Of a DNA stretch of 64,000 bases, positions 25,205 through 36,661 are shown in pieces. The stretch is from Turnera subulata (taxonomy: Eukaryota; Streptophyta; Magnoliopsida; Malpighiales; Passifloraceae), in assembly GCA_028386065.3 (NCBI GenBank), contig JAKUCV010002451.1, positions 7,310-71,309 on the forward strand, given 5' to 3'. Each line of letters begins with the position of its first letter. Position 1 is the stretch's first letter. Below the pieces are notes generated by a model, which saw only the letters and a list, made by a program, of their open reading frames with translations, had not been told where the DNA came from and ran no database searches. Made by a program: the position numbers and the translations under genes.

Positions 25205-28165
25205 TTATTTCTGTCTAATTCTAAAAGTATTAGAACACCATTCATATTTCCTGATCACCAAAATGCACCCAATCACCACTCCAAGTAGTAGCCCACAACC
25301 ATATCCCATCAACACAGGTTTCCACCCGAATGAGTATCCATTATCACCATCATCAACTTCTTCTCCATCTGGAATAATAGATGATGTGTTTTCTTCAGAA
25401 TTCTTGCATTGTTTGGTCAGAGGAGTTCCACACAATCTTGGGTTCCCTGTGTAAGAATTACTGGAAAATGTTTCAAACTGTTTCCCTCGAGGTATAGCAC
25501 CCCAAAGATAGTTGTTATAAGACACATTGAAGACTTCCAAGAAACCGAGCCTTGTGAGCTCCTGTGGAATTTCTCCTGAGAATTTGTTTCCTGACAGATC
25601 CAATGTCTCCAATAGTGACAAATTTCCCAAGGAAGATGGAATGCCACCGCTGAGATTGTTGTTGGAGAGGTTGAGTAAGCGGAGGCCCTTCAAGTCACCG
25701 ATCACTTGTGGAATAGGACCTTCAAAATTGTTGCCTGATAGATGAAAGAATACAAAGTTGTCCAAGATGGCACCATAGTCCAGTATAATCCCTTTGCTTG
25801 TTATTGACGTGCTGTACACTTGATACGAATTTGTCACGTCAGAGTAATTCCACAGCGACATATAGGTCCTCAATCGCTCAGGTTTCACCGTCTTCATCGC
25901 CTTCCATTTAAGGAAATATTGTGTTGGCAACTCACCCACAAAATTATTGAGAGAGAGAGATCAACAATTTGTAGCTTTGGAAACTCGGATTTTGTACTTT
26001 CCTCATCTTTAATCACACCATGGAAGTGGTTTGATCTTAGGATGAGGACTTTAAACTGGGGTAGTGCCCCTAACCAAGAAGGGAAGACATCACTGATTTG
26101 ATTATTTCCAACATCTAAAAACTCTAGCTCCCTGCAATTAGCCAATGTTCTTGGCAATTTCCCTTCTAATCCATTCTCACCAAGTCTTATCACCTTTAAA
26201 TTGCACTCTCTAGAAAATGATTGAGGAATCATGCCATTCAAGTTATTTTTTTCAATGTTTAATAACACTCCGCTAAAATTGGTCAAACATGGAGGAAGTG
26301 TACCACTCAAGTCATTTTTGTCCAAAAGAAGGGCAATCATTGAGGAGGTATAATTGCAAAATGATGGTGGTATTTCTCCATGGAAATGATTAGAACTTAG
26401 CAGGAGGTAACTCAATTCTGGAGGCGAATCTAACCAAACGGGCAAAACATCATTTATCTGATTATTGCGGAGGCCCAGATGCAATAGCATTTTGCAATTG
26501 GCTAATGACCTTGGTAGTTTCCCTTCTAATCGGTTTTGATCTAGTGCTATGTACTCTAGATTACAAGCTGGTGAGAATGAATCCGGAAGCATACCACTGA
26601 GGTTGTTCTTGCTAATATCCAAATAGCTCAAGTTACCACTAAGGTCGCCCAAACATGAAGGAAGGCTGCCACTTAAGTCATTGCTTCCCAAATCAAACCA
26701 CTGAAGTGTAGTTAGATTGCAAATTGATGGTGGTATTTGCCCATGAATATTATTGTTCCCTAAACGTAGGATCCGCAAATTATCTTGGTTGTGTAGCCAC
26801 TCTGGAAACTCACCCAAGCCAAGCGATTCCAAGCCAAGTGATTCAAACTTTGGAAAAGTAGTATCTAGATTGGTTTTGGCATTCAAAGACAAGGAGTTCT
26901 GCGATAGATACAAAATGCGCAATTTCTGCAGCACAAGAAACATGTCTGACTCCACTGGGCCACTCAACTTATTATCAGAAAGATCAAGAATTTCCAGATT
27001 CTTAAGTTCAGACAATGATCTTGGTACCATTCCTTGCAATTGATTTTGAAAGACATCAAATTCAGTTAATTGGGTAAGGTTCACAAGCCATGTGGGTAGT
27101 GGACCTGTCAACATGTTAGAAAACAGAAAGGTTTGTCAGATTGGCAAAGGAGGAAGGGATTTCACCAATTACATTTACGTTGTCAAGATATAAATAAGTG
27201 AGTTTGATCAGATTACCTATCCCTGATAAAAAAGAAGTATCCTGAACACTGAAAGAGTTGTCTGTCAGTCCAAGGTAAACAAGTTGTGTAAGATTTTGAA
27301 GAGAAGATGGAATGTGTCCGAAAAAATTACAATACGCAACTGACAATTTTCTTAGTTGGGTGTTAGAATGAAATTCTGGCAAGTGACCTGTGAGATCGTG
27401 GTTGTAGTCAAGAAGCAGAACTTCTAGTTTAGGAAGTTGGAAAATTCGAGTAGGGAATTCACCTTGTAGATTACAATCCACCAAACTAAGGGATACCAAG
27501 GAGGATGAATTGGGCAAGATATCATTAGGCATTGTGGATGACATGTCCACAAGGTCAAGATGGAGGATTTGCAGGTTAGCCAACTTTGTAATTAGAGTTT
27601 TGAAGTTGGGATTTCTGAGCTCCAAACCGTGATAATAACTGGAGAAATCAAGAGAAGACAACTTGGACAAGTTGGAGATGCTTGAAGGGATTGGGCCAGA
27701 GAACCCAGAATAGGAGAGGTTGAGATGGGTTAGGTTTGGAAGATGGCCCAAGGCAGATGGAATAAGAGAGGCATTAAAGTCATTACCAGCCAAGTTTAAG
27801 TAACGAAGGTGAAAGAGTTGGAAGAGGGAGCAAGATGAGTTAATGGAGCCATACAAGCAACTATTACTTAGATCAAGGCTTATAACATGACCTGTTATGT
27901 CATCACACTCGATGCCATCCCATGAGCAGCAATCACTTTCTTCTCCATTAGGAGGGTTCCATCCTTCAACCTTTGGGTATGCCGTAGGATCCAAAGAGGC
28001 CCATGGGCACCTATCACTGATAAGGCTCTCCTTGAATTGGAGCAAGGCAGATTTCTCGTGGTCATGACATGGTGGATAATTTGTGGAAGAGAAGGCAAAA
28101 GTTGGAGATGAGTAGAACAGGTAGCTTGTCAATAGGAAGATAAAGAAGAAGGATGTGCGTGCCAT
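25205..28165 (-). pseudogene. LRR receptor-like protein (RLP), two frameshifts
   Basis: One long exon encodes a Cf/RLP-type protein. Signal peptide from MARTSFFFIFLL (ATG 28165). LRRNT region with CHDHEKSALLQFKESL and SDCCSWDGIECD. About 25 extracellular LRRs. An island-like break at MKTVKPERLRTYM. Final LRRs, a Cys cap (NPRLCGTPLTKQC), an acidic juxtamembrane part (GEEVDDGDNG), one membrane span (MGYGCGLLLGVVIGCILVI) and a ~16-residue tail without a kinase. RLPs signal in immunity or development through SOBIR1-type partners. The frame breaks at about 27112-27130 (after NLTNLSVF, TAA at 27116-27118) and again at a (CT)n run at about 25941-25955. Upstream of the first break only a ~349-residue piece is encoded. 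Either this is a young pseudogene or the assembly has indels. Coding quality elsewhere is intact. Confidence 0.88.
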
Positions 28166-30121
28166 GCTGTAGCTTAAATTTCTTTTTCTTTTCGCTAGTT
28201 GTAGTCTTGGTACAAAAATATGAAGAGGATTGACAAGCATTTATAGGCAGGTGATTAATTAGACTGAGACAGATGGGAGGTTTTTTGGTTTACACTCGTT
28301 TTCAGTATTAATTGCCATTTTTTTTTTTCTTACTAATACTTTTCAATGTCAGATCCTGCTTTACACAAATTTCTGGGTATTTTATGCATGGCAGGTGCTG
28401 TCCTATGATTTATACTCAAATTTTAGATGACAATTCTCGCATTCACGGACAATATCTTCTTCTATCACTTATTTCTTTGAATTTGGCAGGGCCATACCTC
28501 AATGAAGAGCGTGGAATTGTGATTTATTGAAGTCAAGTAGTCAACATGGATCTTTTGTCTGTTTTCAGTCCAAAGTCAAGTCGTCGCCTCGCCTCCACGT
28601 ATATGTCTCGGGAATATGAAAATGCTGTAGCTAAGTGTTTAACACGCTCAAAAAATGAATGAATTGAAGCAATGAGGGGTTAATTAGTCTAAAGCGATTT
28701 GGTTCGTTTAAACATCGAGTCCCAGTAATTAGGTGCGCACCTAGGTCGGATCGGTATTAATGGAGGCAAAGCTCCAAATACGTATGGAAAACAAAAAAAT
28801 CAGTTAGTGTTGTATTACGTACGGAGTAATTGCCAATACCAATAGCTTTATTTCAGAATTAAATTTCATTGATTTTATTAAGTCTTGTTTGTGATTCATC
28901 AATCCTTTCAAGTCATGCTTGTCATCTTTGATCTAGCTGGTGATATTGCTAATTCTCTTTAGTTGCTAGTTTTCCAATCATTTTATGGGTTTTCAACACA
29001 CTACATATACCTATATTATTGGGTTTGTTCTCTAAATATACCTATGAGTTTTGTTCCCTTTATACAACTATATTTTTGAGGTTATTCCTTTCGTATATAC
29101 ACCTGTATTATAAAAATTTCTAATCTTATACTTTTGTCTACCATTCTATTAACGGAATCTACATGGTACAAAACGGCATCATTTTGTCCATGCCACGAAT
29201 GCCACAAAATGTCACGTGGGTGATGTGAGGCAGAAGTCTAGAATATCTTCTCTTGTACTCTTGAATTTTCTTTGTAACCATTAATCTTGGTCAATAAATT
29301 CTTTGTCCCAATTACAAAGTAGAAGTCAATTGAATATTGAATACAAGTGCGAATGTGTATAGAATTGTGGGTCTACAACATTTTTGATATATACTACATC
29401 CTATTGATCCCAACATGTATAAATTGCATATCCTCAGTTCCGCACCACAGGAAAAAATTTTTGGTGCTACCACAGGAAAATTTTAATGTAACGCTGTCAA
29501 TTTTTTTCCTGCCGGAAATTAATTAAAATAATCTAGATCACCTTTCCTTTTTGAACAAAAGACTAGCTTTACCATATGTAATGGGAGGGCCATAAAGACA
29601 TACATAGGTTATAGGCAACAAGAGGATACATTATTAAAAATCCTTCTATGAGTTATTATCTGGAATGATGGATGGTCATAGAACTCTTCAAGTTGACAGA
29701 CAGGACTTATATGTGAACTGCTAGGCATAGAATTAGAGAAGAGTACTTTAATTGATGCCTGCAAAGGAGCATGTGAATCTGAAACAAAAGGTTGAAGTGG
29801 ACATGAAACCACTTCTGCCCCATTTTCCCTTTGAGGAAGGTTTGTTTTACTGTCACTTTACGTAGGAAGTTTCCCTTGGATGATAAAGTGGTCTGCTTTT
29901 TGTGAAATTTTTACCCTTTCTCTTTTTTTGCGCTTATTTTTTTAGTTAACCATTAGCAATCAACTTAGCATATGGGATCAGTCAAAAAAACAGTCAAGTC
30001 ATGAAGAATGGGACTGAAACCATTGTAGCCAAGTGGGATATCATACTCTGTGAAGTCATCTTCACATAGAATAGCTAATTTTATTTTTAACTCCTCATAT
30101 ATGTCGCTACAAGCAACCACT
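28166..30121. other. Intergenic DNA between divergent RLP and TT16 loci
   Basis: RLP promoter side, then AT-rich DNA. Around 29005-29105 a loosely repeated phrase (atacctat/tgttc, period ~40 bp) recurs, followed by aacggcatcattttgtccatg. It may be an old element but no ends were found. No gene. Confidence 0.45.
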
Positions 30122-30129
30122 ACAGAAAC

Positions 30130-30610
30130 CAAGGTTATCAAAACCGGACCGGTTCGTCCGGTTAATCCGGTTCAACCGCCTTTTCAACAAAGCCCCAGTC
30201 CGGTTCACTGGAAAAAACTCCCTGTTACACAACCGTTTTGAACCGGCCGGTTTTTACGGTTTTTAACGAACCAGCCGGTTTTTACCGGTTTTACCTCTTT
30301 TTTTCATTTAAAAGTTTTAAAAATGGTGAGAGTAAGACTTGAACTCTTGACCTCCTAATAATATTTAAAGTCATTAACCAACTAAACTATTACAAATTAG
30401 TATTATCTTTACACAAATTTTAGTATATATTGAGAATGACTTCAATTTTGACCATAAAATTATTATAATGAATATATTTTGACTGTTTTCTTAAAAAATT
30501 AATATATTTTAATAAAACAGTTGAACCCCGGTTGAACCCCAGTTGAACCCCGGTTTTCCTTGAACATCCCCTTCGCCGGTTCAATGGCCGGTCCGATTTT
30601 CAAAACCTTG
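30130..30610. mobile_element. hAT-type MITE upstream of TT16
   Basis: 481 bp flanked by the exact 8-bp direct repeat acagaaac (30122-30129 and 30611-30618). The terminal inverted repeats start caaggttatcaaaaccgg on the left. On the right, reverse-complemented, they start caaggttttgaaaatcgg. Subterminal arrays of ccggttaa/ccggttcaa (left) and ttgaaccccgg (right) repeat the same motif in both orientations, as expected for hAT transposase-binding repeats. No coding. It ends ~370 bp before the TT16 start codon. Confidence 0.85.
30318..30400 (-). other. tRNA-like segment inside the hAT MITE
   Basis: On the minus strand tagtttagttgg (A-box-like, about 30378-30389) is followed ~45 nt later by gagttcaagtc (B-box-like, about 30330-30340) and a tRNA-3'-like pyrimidine end. 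Stems are poor and it is not a functional tRNA. It could be a captured SINE head or tRNA relic. Confidence 0.4.
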
Positions 30611-30618
30611 ACAGAAAC

Positions 30619-30977
30619 ACATATCCCAAGGAGGTAGACCAATTCTCTCCCTGTCTCTCTCTCTGTGTGTCTGTCTGCTTTTTATGAACATAACAAAGAG
30701 GATTTATATTTTTAGGTTTCAGAAACTCATGTTCCATTGCTCGTTTCTTTGTGTCTTCTAGTCCCATATTTGAAAACCTCATCTTTAGTGGCAATTTACT
30801 TTTCCTTTGGTTTGTAGCTGAATTCTGATGAATCTTTGTGGCTTTTGGGATTAATCACTAGCTAGAGTTCTTCTGCATGAAAAAAACCAGGAAACCCGCA
30901 AGTAAAACCACAACTAGCTAGTTATACATCCTCTTTGTTTTTCCCTTTTTCCCTTAATTAGTAGCTAGAAGCAAAAT
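30619..30977 (+). promoter_or_regulatory. Proximal upstream region of the TT16-type gene
   Basis: About 360 bp between the MITE and the ATG. It contains a short (CT/GT) run at about 30655-30675 and gctagctag-type repeats. No CArG box or clear TATA box could be supported by eye. Confidence 0.4.
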
Positions 30978-33396
30978 ATGGGTCGTGGAAAGATAGAGAT
31001 TAAGAGGATTGAGAACAAGGCAACGAGGCAAGTCACCTTCTCGAAGCGCAGAGCAGGACTGTTGAAGAAAGCCCATGAACTCTCAGTGCTCTGTGATGCA
31101 CAAGTTGGCCTCATCATCTTCTCAAGCACTGGAAAGCTCTGGCAATATTGCACTCAACCTTTAAGGTCATCATATCGTTTTGCAGTTTTCATTTAAATAT
31201 ATATATTTCTTTGCATTTTGCATTTGGTTTAATTAAGTCCTACAGAGAAAGGACATGCTGTTTCATAATCCTCTTTTGCAACGTTTGTCTCTGTTGTTTT
31301 TTGAACTCCTGGATTCTATGAGAAAGTCCTTTTGCTGATGCATTTTCCTCTCAGGAAAAAGAGCTAATTGGATTTTCTGATGTAATTGATCTATCTTGTT
31401 GTACACTCTTGATGATGACACATGACTTGGATCACTTTCACCGATCGAGTCATAGAAGGTGTTCATGATGACCTAAGCATTTCGATGCAAATGACCACTT
31501 TAATTTAGAATCCATCACCTTTTCATCAGAACATCTCTGACCAACTTGACTGAATTGACTTTCTGCTGCATGCTTCTGAGTTCTGACAAACTAGGGTTAG
31601 GTTTATACGTTTTTAGTTATATTTTTTTTAAATTGGAAATTTACTCATTATATATCTATTTTTGTTGACTCTTATTTATGGTTTCAATTTCAGCTCATGA
31701 ATCGATGCAATTTCACTAGCTATTGCATACAAATTATAATTTATATATTGAAGTCTCTTCTATATATAAATTATAATGATTGGTCCATTAACATAATTTT
31801 CTTCACAGGATTTTATATTGGTCTCTTTTTGGAAAGTAGTCTAAGTACTGGATATATTAATTATGCATTTCTAATTAACATGCTATTTTCACATTGAAAA
31901 ACAAACCAGCTGAACCAACTATTTCATGAACACAGCTTAAAGCAGGGACCAATAGATTAACTTTCTTACTAATTGTTGGAGTTCCTTCCCTCTTCTTTCC
32001 TTGTCTTCTTACTTTAATTAATGCCCCGAATCACTTAGAAACCATATACGAAGCACATCCCAATTTTCACAACATTAAACACCATGGTGATGGATCACTA
32101 TATGATATATATAGAAGAATATGTCAACTTCGTATAGTGACATACAAGAAAAGTTGACATTCATAAGGGCTCGAAAACGTGATGATTCTATATGTATAGT
32201 CCATCTATACCATTTTGTTTCATTCATGAAGCGCCACCAATAATTTTTTAGATAAAACTAGCTAGCTTCTATAATTAATTACAACTGATATGTGTGTATT
32301 TGTGCAGGATGGAGAACATCATAGAAAGGTATCAGAAGGTTACAGGCACCCGCATTCCTGATGAGCAAGAAAGCCGGGTATATATAACTCAATGCATATA
32401 TCATCCAAACATATATAAGAAAGAAAAGAAAAAAAAAAAGGTGCCCTGCAAGACATTTTTTCTAGTTAATTAATTGTTCCTGCATTTTTGTATGTAGGAA
32501 CAACTACGCAATGAATTGAATTTCTTGAGAAAAGAAACAAGACGCCTTCAACTAACTGTGCGCCGCTACACTGGGGAAGACATGGCCTCAATTCCATTAG
32601 AAGAACTACATGATCTTGAACAAGAACTCCAATGCTCAGTTAACAAGGTCCGGGACCACAAGGTATATATACTGCTATCCTTCATCCATTTCCAAGCTAT
32701 TTAGAATATATATATGTATATCTAATTGAGCTCGTTTTCCTCTGTCTATATATGTATATACTTTTGATTCTTGAATGCAGGATGAGCTCCTGCAGCAGCA
32801 ACTGGAAAACCTGCGTAGGAAGGTGAAAATCTCTCTCACATACATATATAAGCACCTTCCATTTATATATGTTCACAACAGAACAGACTGTCCAATTAGT
32901 AATGCAGGATCCAACTTCAATTTTCTTTCTGTTTGCAAATATTAGGAACGGCAGCTTGATGAGGAAAACAGGCACATGAATCGTTGGGTGAGCTTCTCAT
33001 CGCGATTTCTTCTTACTTTACTTAGCAGACCAACATATATGTAATGTCATGACTGCAGTCGATGAATTTTATTAGTCCTCTTACATTGATTTAGTACTGA
33101 TAGGATGGATTAGTCCCATGGATATATACATGTGGTACCCTGTGATACATTGCAGCATGTAATTAACTTTGTTGATTTGGTTGTATTGATCATGTATTTA
33201 GATTCAGGAGCACGGTGCAGCTTTCGGGTATCAACAGGCGGCAATGCAAGTAAAGGCAGAGGATCAGCAGCAAGTCCTGGATCAATTCCCATTCTGTGGA
33301 GAACCTAGCAGCAGACTTGCAACCATCCCCCCTCATCAGATTCACCCCTACCATCTCCAGCTTGCTCGGCCCAACCTTCAAGGTCCCAGTGTCTAG
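30978..33396 (+). CDS. TT16: B-sister MIKC MADS-box transcription factor (TT16/ABS type)
   Basis: Exons 30978-31165, 32308-32377, 32498-32662, 32781-32822, 32946-32987 and 33202-33396 join to 233 residues. The MADS domain (1-60, [20 protein letters not shown]) is followed by I, K ([19 protein letters not shown]) and C regions. K and C regions match TT16: [26 protein letters not shown] and the PI-derived [12 protein letters not shown] close to the stop. B-sister proteins act in ovule and seed-coat (endothelium) development and in Arabidopsis are needed for proanthocyanidin deposition. They bind CArG boxes as multimers. Intron 1 is 1142 nt, where MADS genes often hold regulatory DNA. Exon 3 (165 nt) covers what many MIKC genes split into ~65 + 100 nt. 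A hAT MITE lies ~370 bp upstream. Confidence 0.93.
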
Positions 33397-35328
33397 AATT
33401 TATTCAAAGGTATGATCATAGCCATAGCACTACATTCTTGGAAACTTTGCTGGAGTCATCAGAACTGAATTATGCTCGGTTTATGGATCATTATCAATTA
33501 GTGGCAGAATGTGTGAGTAATAGAGATAAATGAGAACAAATTTGTTTTAATTTGTTCAGTTGAGCATTTTACTCCTTTTCATTTGCTATATTTGTTTGTT
33601 CTGGGTGTACTTTTTACATATGATCAATCAATGTATTGAGAACAAATGCGTCATAGAAATGTGAATCACAAGTAGGGCACGTTAGATAGGGTGTTTGGTT
33701 TGTCCAAAATTACTCTTTCCCACTGCATGCCCAAAATGCCATGAGATTTCTATTGGGGACTTTTTGACAAGATTGTTGCTTTATGTCTATTGCAGAATTT
33801 GCGGGGACAGTGGCACATTTCCTTTTGTAAACCTGCTGGATTTGGTACAATCAAACGATCTGCAGTACTGTTTTGAAGACATTGACAAGAAACATTACTA
33901 GAGGCTCCTCCAATGTTCTGCTTTTAACAGCGGTGGGATTATTTGACTTGAAGTCCTTGAATTGATGGTCTAAAGATGTGTAATAGTTGTGTTTCTGATA
34001 TTATTCCTTTATCCAGTGGCTCATATATACACTTTTGTTTCCTTCTATGCATCCAGTATAACTACGAGTAATGCAACCGAAATCCTGAAGTCAAAGAAAA
34101 CTAATTTACCAAAAACATCAGCCAAAGTAAAAGAGATAGATTTTGTTGTAGACCAGGTCTTGGTCAAAGATTTGTGCAAAGAATTCAAGAGGTACCAAGA
34201 TTTTAGTTGCAAGTGCAACTTCAAAAGTTTGCTTAGTTATATAATGGTGTAATTCATTTTGCATAGCGAAGAATTAGCAATTCTGGAAAATGAGAACAGC
34301 CATATTCTTTCTATTGGACTGCAACTAGTGTTATAGACTCATATGAGCTGTTGTTTTTTACAGTCATGCACATTGTGGAATTCCATTAGATTTGACCCAA
34401 CTCCTGATATGTGTTTTTGGGTCAAGGCCCGGTAGCCTACTACAGTGCAGTTCTGTCTTACCAGCAGAAGCTTGGAGGACTACAAAAATGGGGCTTGGAA
34501 AAGGCTTTTGCGTTGACTCGTTAAAACATACTAGTAGTAGACTCCTGTCAATGCAGTAAATTAGGAGGACAACCAAGCTATAGCTTGCTTGGAAATTGAG
34601 GCCCCTAATTTGATCTCTTCTTTTGTATAATTTTCTGTTCTTTTTTTGTAAAGCGTGGACTGTGTAGAAGAGCGAATGAAGCTCCAGCTGACTGTCTTTT
34701 TGGGGGTAATTTCTAACCCAGGAAATTAAAGGGCTGCGGTAGGAGTTGACAGAACAGGAGGTGATAAAGCAGGAGGAGAAGAAGAGGAGGAGGTGCTTGA
34801 CTAATCAATTGATATGAAGAGAAAAATTTGCTGTTAAGCACACACACATTACACAGTGGCCTGATGTTTATTATACAACGTTGTGATTAGAAGCGATTTA
34901 CAATAGTAAGACACATCTGATCACAGAAACTATAAATCTAGTAAGATAGATCAAATACAGATAGGACTAGCAGCTAATATATAAGGATGAGGCTGCAGAA
35001 TCTATCTTAGACTTCTCCATGAATATATTTTCATCAGTATTGGACGACATTGCACATATTACATATGCTTTTACTTTTATGCATTATATGGCTAGAGAAT
35101 GCCATGATTAGGCTACATCGATCAAAGGACAAAACATTGTGGAAGGAATGCACTGTCATTGTTGGAACAGTGGTGGAACCTAGTAAACACAAACAGCTGA
35201 AGTCTTTTCTATAAAACGCGTCGTAATTGTGCTGTATTATTCTGTAGAAAATAAAATCTACCCTTTACAAAGGAATTAAATTGATGATTAGCAAATAAAC
35301 ACTAATACACTTAAGAGAGAACTGGTAA
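33397..35328. other. Intergenic DNA
   Basis: 3'UTR of the MADS gene, then unassigned DNA. Short open frames at 33695-33901 and 33989-34252 have no recognisable motif or splice support. No gene called. Confidence 0.5.
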
Positions 35329-36103
35329 CTACTCTACTTCATCATAATCAAACACAACCCTCCTGCAGGCTTCAAATTTGCAAGGAGACAAGGGTGTGTA
35401 GTCATCATCTTCCTCCACAAGGGTGCTCCTGCAAGCTTCAAATTTGCATGGAGACAAGGGACTGTAGTAGTCATCGTATTCTTCTTCCACGCTCCTCCTG
35501 CAGGCTTCAAATTTGCACGGAGACAATGGAGTGTAGTAATCATCGTCTTCTTCCACAGCCATGCTCCTGCGTGCTTCATATTTGCACGGAGACAAGGGAG
35601 TGTAGTAGTCATCCTCTTCCTCCACAAGCGTGCTCTTGCGGGCATCAAAAAATTTACAAGGAGACAAAGGAGAGTAGTAATCGTCTTCTTCAGCAACGGT
35701 GCTCTTGCAGGCTCCAAATTTGCATGGAGACGAGGGAGTATAGTAATCATCTTCTCCCAAAAGCGTGTTGCAGTCTTCAAATTTGCATGGAGACAGAGGA
35801 GAGTAGTCATCGTTGTTTTCTTCCACAGGCGTAGGAGGAGTATATGTATGATCCTCAAACTTGTATGGAGACAGAGGAGAGTACTCCTCGTCTTCCTCAT
35901 CATCCTGGAACACAACCCTCCTCCTGGATTCACAAATTGCATGGAGACAAGGGCGTGTACTCATCCTCCTCTTCACTACCCTCGTCTTGTTTCTTCAAGG
36001 GAGAAGGAGGGTACTCGTTCTCTTCCATAGTTCTTTTCTTCAAAGGAGATGGAGAGAAGAATAATTCTTCGCCTGAGTCTCGCTGGCGCTTATGAGAAGT
36101 CAT
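35329..36103 (-). CDS. Acidic tandem-repeat protein with reiterated S-P-x-K units; apparent frameshift
   Basis: Not a family I recognise. From ATG 36103 (MTSHKRQRDSGEE) a 57-residue frame runs with SPSPLKK and PPSPLKK and stops at TGA 35930-35932. The next frame continues the same theme from about 35976 to the stop at 35329-35331. Units of 21-26 residues follow the plan (E/D)(D)DYY(T/S)PLSPCKFEACRS-(V/L)EE, about eight of them, each with S-P-C-K (S-P-Y-K in the first). Cys is present in almost every unit. There is no signal peptide or membrane span. A TATA box (tatttata, 36165-36172, TATAAATA on this strand) ~65 bp upstream supports real transcription. A small indel near 35926-35938 separates the two frames: real mutation, allele or assembly error. 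Function unknown. The S-P-x-K sites match the CDK consensus. Confidence 0.6.
35340..35870 (-). repeat. Coding minisatellite, period mostly 66-69 bp
   Basis: The string ttcaaatttgc or a close variant recurs at about 35371, 35437, 35506, 35575, 35644, 35712, 35775 and 35853. Spacing is 66, 69, 69, 69, 68, 63 and 78. The steps within the repeat protein keep the reading frame. Units differ by point changes, so the array is not newly expanded. Confidence 0.9.
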
Positions 36104-36164
36104 TGTTTTCTTAATTTGTGATTTTGTGAGTTCAGTAGTGATTGCCTCTAACCGGCTAACCCTA

Positions 36165-36172
36165 TATTTATA
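36165..36172 (-). promoter_or_regulatory. TATA box of the repeat-protein gene
   Basis: TATAAATA on the minus strand, 62 bp before ATG 36103, within the context ccttataaatataggg. Typical plant spacing. Confidence 0.55.
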
Positions 36173-36661
36173 AGGAAATCTGTGACCTGAAGACGAGACG
36201 CCGACATATACACACTCCTCCGTATAGGATTCGTAAACGCGTATAGGATAAAAATATATTAAAAAAAAAAAGGAACGCGTATTGTAATTAATTGTTGTGT
36301 TTGTATTTAATACTTTTTCTTTTTTCTTTCATGGGTTTGGTTTCGGTGGAAAGGATGAAATGGGCTGTTGACATGGTCTCTAATTATATTACTTGTGAAG
36401 GCCTTGGATCTGTGCCCAAATTAAGGGCACTTGGAAACATTGACTATCCCATGGATTTGTTTTATGAGTTTGGATTATTTGGCCTACATGCATATAATGT
36501 GTTCCATGGATGTTGGTAATGAACTCATCTCTCTCTTAGTAATTCTTTGTAACCCAGAAATAAAAAGAAAGAAAGAAAAACAAATCCAAAGAAAATTAAC
36601 ATTTCTGGTAACAAATAGCACAATTCAAATTTAATATTATGCAAGACAATGAAACTTAAAC
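36173..36661. other. Intergenic DNA
   Basis: A plus-strand open frame at 36292-36519 shows no family motif and is not called. Otherwise promoter of the repeat gene and 3'UTR of the next minus-strand gene. Confidence 0.4.

Noticed and set aside
33695..34252. Two short frames downstream of the MADS gene
   Set aside because: No motif, splice partners or conserved composition visible.
35394..35834. Plus-strand frame with repeated METRE-type units
   Set aside because: Antisense shadow of the minisatellite. The TATA box and ATG context favour the minus strand.
35340..35870. Regularly spaced repeats considered as a CRISPR-like array
   Set aside because: Units are contiguous coding repeats with no unique spacers, in a plant nuclear genome.
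35334..35942. Second long minus-strand frame over the repeat gene
   Set aside because: Out-of-frame shadow of the same minisatellite. It lacks the acidic/Tyr pattern continuous with the N-terminal part.
36292..36519. 75-codon plus-strand frame between the repeat gene and the SCAMP-like gene
   Set aside because: No recognisable family and low-complexity surroundings. Likely chance.
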